NCBI GenBank assembly: GCA_021014945.1
Contig: MU266814.1
Location: 1-12,792, forward strand
Source: Leucogyrophana mollusca
Lineage: Eukaryota > Basidiomycota > Agaricomycetes > Boletales
DNA length: 12,792 nt
Direction of reading: 5' to 3'
Shown here piece by piece: positions 10,001-12,792 of the stretch. Made by a program: the position numbers and the translations under genes. The notes below the pieces were generated by a model, which saw only the letters and a program-made list of their open reading frames with translations, made no database searches and was not told where the DNA came from. Each line of letters starts with the position of its first letter. Position 1 is the stretch's first letter.

Positions 10001-10375
10001 CCTGTGCGATCGTCGAATCTTTCAGAGTTTGGTGTATTTGCTTCAAGAGGTGCTGCGACCTGCAAGCCATGATGAGATGGATAGGGTACTAAAACTAGCC
10101 GTCTCGTACTCGGAATGAACATCTGAATCAATTGAGCTCAGTGGGCTATCATTCTTGATTGGCCTTGTCGAGACATCGTCATTAGCCCGACCAGCGTTGA
10201 TTGATTCCGTCGAGGTATCGTCTTTCGTGTGATAGCCGCGAGTTGAGCTCTGGGAATATGTGATGGTTGACTCCAGCGAGGCATAGTCATCCTCAGGGTG
10301 CCCGACGTCAGGTTCCGGATCGTTTTCAGCTGCTTGAGTTCCGGTTAGAATGACCTCGGCAGAGAATGGACCCAT
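7026..10375 (-). CDS. DUF6535 domain membrane protein, function unknown
   Basis: Four minus-strand exons (10375-10110, 10059-9885, 9832-8274, 8214-7026) give about 1062 residues. Residues 1-89 are acidic and Ser/Thr-rich, probably disordered. About 119-325 is the DUF6535 domain common in Agaricomycetes: a charged FWAAYKRQAEEYDSEFFDKY segment, then four hydrophobic stretches at about 141-163 (MDIVLIFAGLFSAV), 207-231, 265-292 and 297-318, with a basic loop (DDRGRRRQKK) between the second and third. The remaining 700 or so residues are soluble and helix-rich, possibly HEAT/ARM-like. The first two introns (50 and 52 bases) have reasonable GT-AG sites, and the second joins phase-exactly inside TM1. 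The third (8273-8215) keeps the frame but has a poor donor in a T10 run, so it could instead mark a frameshift. An alternative start at 10070 would drop exon 1. It probably sits in a cell membrane. The family's role is unknown, and it often occurs in expanded tandem sets. Confidence 0.8.
8263..8272 (-). repeat. T10 homopolymer at the third DUF6535 intron
   Basis: Ten consecutive A on the plus strand (T on the coding strand) directly follow the proposed donor and are followed by CAG. The run gives a GTTTTT donor of poor quality. It is a likely site of replication slippage or assembly error and decides whether the two halves of the gene stay in frame. Confidence 0.8.
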
Positions 10376-10632
10376 CTGGTGAGAGATGAGTCGACAAACG
10401 AACCTTTACCTTATCGTCCCACCTGCGTTAATCCGAGCACCCACGGCTTTGGCGCCGATGCTTTGAGAAGGCCATCACGATGTACAGAACGCTGGGCGCA
10501 AACCCGGACAGCGAGGAAGATAAATTTGGCTCTGACCCGTTGGGGAGATTTAATAATTTATTTTTACCTTGGCCAAGACTTATGTAGCTGACAAGATGAG
10601 CTAACGCGTGCAACCTCCGTGAACTTAAAACT

Positions 10633-10659
10633 TGTGAGCTGTATGGCGTTGAGCTCACA
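10633..10659. promoter_or_regulatory. Inverted repeat TGTGAGCT / AGCTCACA
   Basis: Two perfect 8-base arms (10633-10640 and 10652-10659) flank an 11-base spacer, and a third copy of AGCTCACA occurs at 10709-10716. The position between divergent genes would suit a dimeric regulator site, but no known factor is assigned. A separate 6-base hairpin (GCTCGC / GCGAGC) lies at 10744-10761. Confidence 0.3.
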
Positions 10660-10922
10660 CCTTGGCTTGACGTGCTTGATGAGGTCAGTCGAGTTGTCGA
10701 AATCCACGAGCTCACATGCCGTCTCCTGATTATTATCGGTGGCGCTCGCGCCGGAGCGAGCATCCACCTTTCAGCAGTGGATCTGCTGCTATCTGCTGAA
10801 TCTGCCGAGCGCCCGTCTACAGCAACTTCACAGCAACTTGAACATCCTTTTCTAGCTTCGTCGATGCCCGCCACGACTCTAATTCTTCCCCACATCAAGC
10901 GTCGATTGTGATTCACCTACAG

Positions 10923-10928
10923 TTTATA
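10923..10928 (+). promoter_or_regulatory. Weak TATA-like element upstream of the WD40 gene
   Basis: A TTTATATC stretch lies about 115 bases before the chosen ATG at 11041 and is followed by a long pyrimidine-rich leader, as in many basidiomycete promoters. The leader ends in CCTTTGCAG immediately before the ATG, which also resembles a splice acceptor, so an intron in the leader (for example from GTATCT at about 10967) is possible. Confidence 0.3.
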
Positions 10929-11040
10929 TCCCACTCAGACTCCCCGCCCAGAAACTAATCCGCCACGTATCTACATATCTTCGTCCAGATCTTCCTTCGC
11001 TCCACCCGCATCGATAACGTCTGCTGCGTCGCCTTTGCAG

Positions 11041-12254
11041 ATGCCTTTGCTCGCTGCCACGAAATCCGAAAAACAGTACCGTACAAAGGTACTCAAGGGG
11101 CACAAGAATATTGTCAATTGTCTCGCCTACACTCCCGATGGTCGCTACCTCATCAGCGGCTCGTTTGACAACACCGTCCGTGTTTGGGATGTTCATACGG
11201 GGAAAACCATTGGTTCGCCACTTAAAGGGCGTGCAACTTCCTCTCTGGTTGTCACTCCTGACGGTAAAAAGGTCGTCATGGCGGCTTCCGGTGTCACTGT
11301 TTGGGCTCTCGAGTCTGGCATTCCTACCCGCATTCTTGAAACATTGCCCCCTTTTCCTTTTTACCCGGTCGGGGGCGTGAGCAGCGTGCGCCATCCCATC
11401 ATCTCCCCCGACGGTCATCGTGCCATATCCGTTTCGAACGAAACCATCGTTTACATGCGGGATATCCGAACAGGGAAATCAGTAATTGAACCAATCGAAT
11501 TTCCGGTAGACAATCTTTTGAGCGTAGTCTGGTCATCAGACGGCAAAAAGTTTGCTACATACTCGGAAGATGCAACATTGCGCGTATGGGACGCCGTGAC
11601 TGGACGGCTCAGTGTGAAGCCTTTCCAAGTGGAAGGTTCTCCATGCCACTGTATATTCTCTCGTGATGATCAGCAACTCGTATGCATAGGGGACGGAAGG
11701 ATTTGGATCGCAGATGCGCGGGACGGGCGCCGAATCCCGGGCTCTTCAGTGGACCACGAAAGCCCCGGCATCTATGTTGCATTGTCGCCAGACGGAAGGA
11801 GGATTGCTAGTTGCTCAGCATACTCTACCGTCTGCATTTCGGATGTTACTACCGGCGAGTGCATCGCCAATCCCCTTGGGTTTTCTACCCCCCGTCGATT
11901 TTGGGCCTTCTCACCAGACGGCAAGCTCATCGCGAGCACCTTCGAGAAGGATATCGAAATTTGGGATGTGGAGGCAGCCATTGCTGACTACCGAGCATCC
12001 AACCAACCAACGCAAATCGGTGCCTTGCAGGTGAGGGTTCGTGTACCAATAGTCATTTATCTTCGTATTGACACTACCCTTTCTAGGCCGACACTCCGCA
12101 CGCCCTTGCGAGAGCGGTAAGTCGCTCATTTATCACGGCCTCGGAGATAGCGTTCTAAATCGATTTGCAGTCTAATGATCGGAATGGGCTCATGCGCCTC
12201 TTCGACAGATTCTTCAGTTCTCTGCGGGGATCATTAGTCAATCCGTTTGCCTAG
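11041..12254 (+). CDS. WD40-repeat beta-propeller protein
   Basis: Exons 11041-12030, 12087-12116 and 12171-12254 are separated by GT-AG introns of 56 bases (GTGAGG...CTAG) and 54 bases (GTAAGT...GCAG), both phase 0, and give 367 residues. Seven WD40-type repeats can be counted, enough for a closed propeller: about 18-59, 60-100, 101-150, 151-193, 194-238, 239-278 and 279-313. Repeats 1, 4 and 7 are the clearest (LKGHKNIVNCLAYTPDGRY...NTVRVWD; LRVWD; IEIWD), and SPDG or TPDG recurs in most blades, as in fungal HET-E-type WD40 arrays. There is no NACHT or other NTPase domain and no signal peptide. The C-terminal tail of about 55 residues is not conserved. Such proteins are scaffolds or sensors that bind partners on the propeller face. 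The partner is unknown. The start at 11041 is the first ATG in frame, and an upstream exon cannot be excluded. Confidence 0.85.
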
Positions 12255-12792
12255 TAGTTACCGCCTACCATATCCGGCGGTTCCAATCCTGAACCCACCA
12301 ATGAGCCCAGCGATCAGGCGACGCGCCACACCAAACCAACACCATCAACTCGATGCAACGCCTCCCTTGGACGATCGCCGTCGTGTCACTTGCCGACACA
12401 ATCTTGATATTTTCACTTATGTCTCGCTCTGTGATCTCTTGATCTTTTTTGTACGCTATGTTCTTTCCTTGACGCTTTGACCTCAGCATCCATTGTACGC
12501 CGTAACCGTTCTCTTTTATATTCTTCTGTGCTTTGATTTCGTATTATAAATACGCCATGTATCCCGTACGCGTCCAAATCACCGAGTCAGTACCGAACCC
12601 ATTGAACCCAAAGCGTCGCACCGAAGGCTCATCGAAAGCAAAGTCCCATTCAATGTCTTGTCACACTAACTCTATCCAATCTATTTATCTTCCTTAGCTA
12701 GGCTCGATTCCAGCCGATTTTCCAACTCCGCAAGACTACGTCTACAGTTGACGCGGCTTGCCCGGCTCATACAAACTCCGCAACACAACCGG
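12255..12792. other. 3' flank of the WD40 gene
   Basis: After the TAG at 12252-12254 the sequence becomes T- and CT-rich (12410-12540), like a fungal 3' untranslated region, and includes TTTTATATTC and TATAAATA near 12545. An open frame runs on the plus strand to 12480 in a different phase (from about 12247), with Pro/Arg-rich then hydrophobic sequence and no recognisable domain. A 46-codon frame from the ATG at 12558 ends at a TAG near 12698 and matches nothing I know. No gene is supported. Confidence 0.45.

Larger units (their letters stand above)
10376..11040. other. Divergent intergenic region (DUF6535 / WD40)
   Basis: This region lies between two divergently transcribed genes and should contain both promoters. 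Long open frames exist on both strands (10916-10428 and 10767-10564 on minus, 10672-10911 on plus) but overlap each other and match no family I recognise. Just upstream of the DUF6535 start, a donor-like GTGGGA (about 10430, minus) and the acceptor CACCAG ending at 10376 would add an in-phase upstream exon reading SAPKPWVLGLTQ before MGPFSAEV, so the true 5' end of that gene may lie here. An AT-rich patch at about 10548-10567 stands out. Confidence 0.45.

Noticed and set aside
10428..10916. 162-codon minus-strand frame upstream of the DUF6535 gene
   Set aside because: Ser/Arg-rich, overlapped by open frames on both strands, and no splice joins it in phase to the DUF6535 exons.
12288..12298. 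GGTTCCAATCC, similar to a tRNA B box
   Set aside because: No A box at the correct distance and no cloverleaf can be folded around it.
12558..12698. Small plus-strand frame after TATAAATA
   Set aside because: The TATA-like element is only about 10 bases before the ATG, too close for a promoter, and the peptide is not recognisable.

Overview
The window looks like an accessory stretch of a filamentous basidiomycete genome, most likely an Agaricomycete. Coding regions are split by many short GT-AG introns of about 45-60 bases. The intergenic and putative promoter DNA is pyrimidine-rich. The gene families are typical of mushroom-forming fungi: a STAND/NLR-type P-loop protein with tetratricopeptide repeats, a DUF6535 membrane protein and a WD40 beta-propeller. 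There is no bacterial-style operon organisation, and I see no rRNA, tRNA or CRISPR array.

Layout: 1-1264 holds no gene I can support, only a TATA-like site and CT-rich DNA. About 1265-1630 is a decayed minus-strand copy of the C-terminal part of the DUF6535 gene further along, with an in-frame stop and at least one frameshift. 1815-4980 (minus) is an NLR-like gene that I reassembled from six exons into a 973-residue protein: a helical HeLo/MLKL-like N-terminal bundle, a heptad linker, a P-loop NTPase, a winged-helix-like segment and a C-terminal TPR array. 4981-7025 is gene-poor and contains only weak relics. 7026-10375 (minus) is a DUF6535 gene in four exons (about 1062 residues) with four membrane segments and a long helical C-terminal half. 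10376-11040 is the divergent intergenic region. 11041-12254 (plus) is a three-exon gene for a 367-residue seven-bladed WD40 protein. 12255-12792 is its 3' flank.

How the genes might work together is inference. In fungi, NLR-type proteins with HeLo/MLKL-like N-termini are linked to non-self recognition and regulated cell death, with repeat domains (TPR, WD40, ankyrin) as the sensor. Here a TPR-NLR, a multi-pass membrane protein of unknown function, a degraded paralog of that membrane protein and a free-standing WD40 propeller lie within 11 kb. This is the pattern expected of a birth-and-death immune-type island. Nothing in the sequence proves a functional link between the three genes. The exon models come from splice-site reading, frame continuity and family resemblance, without transcript data.
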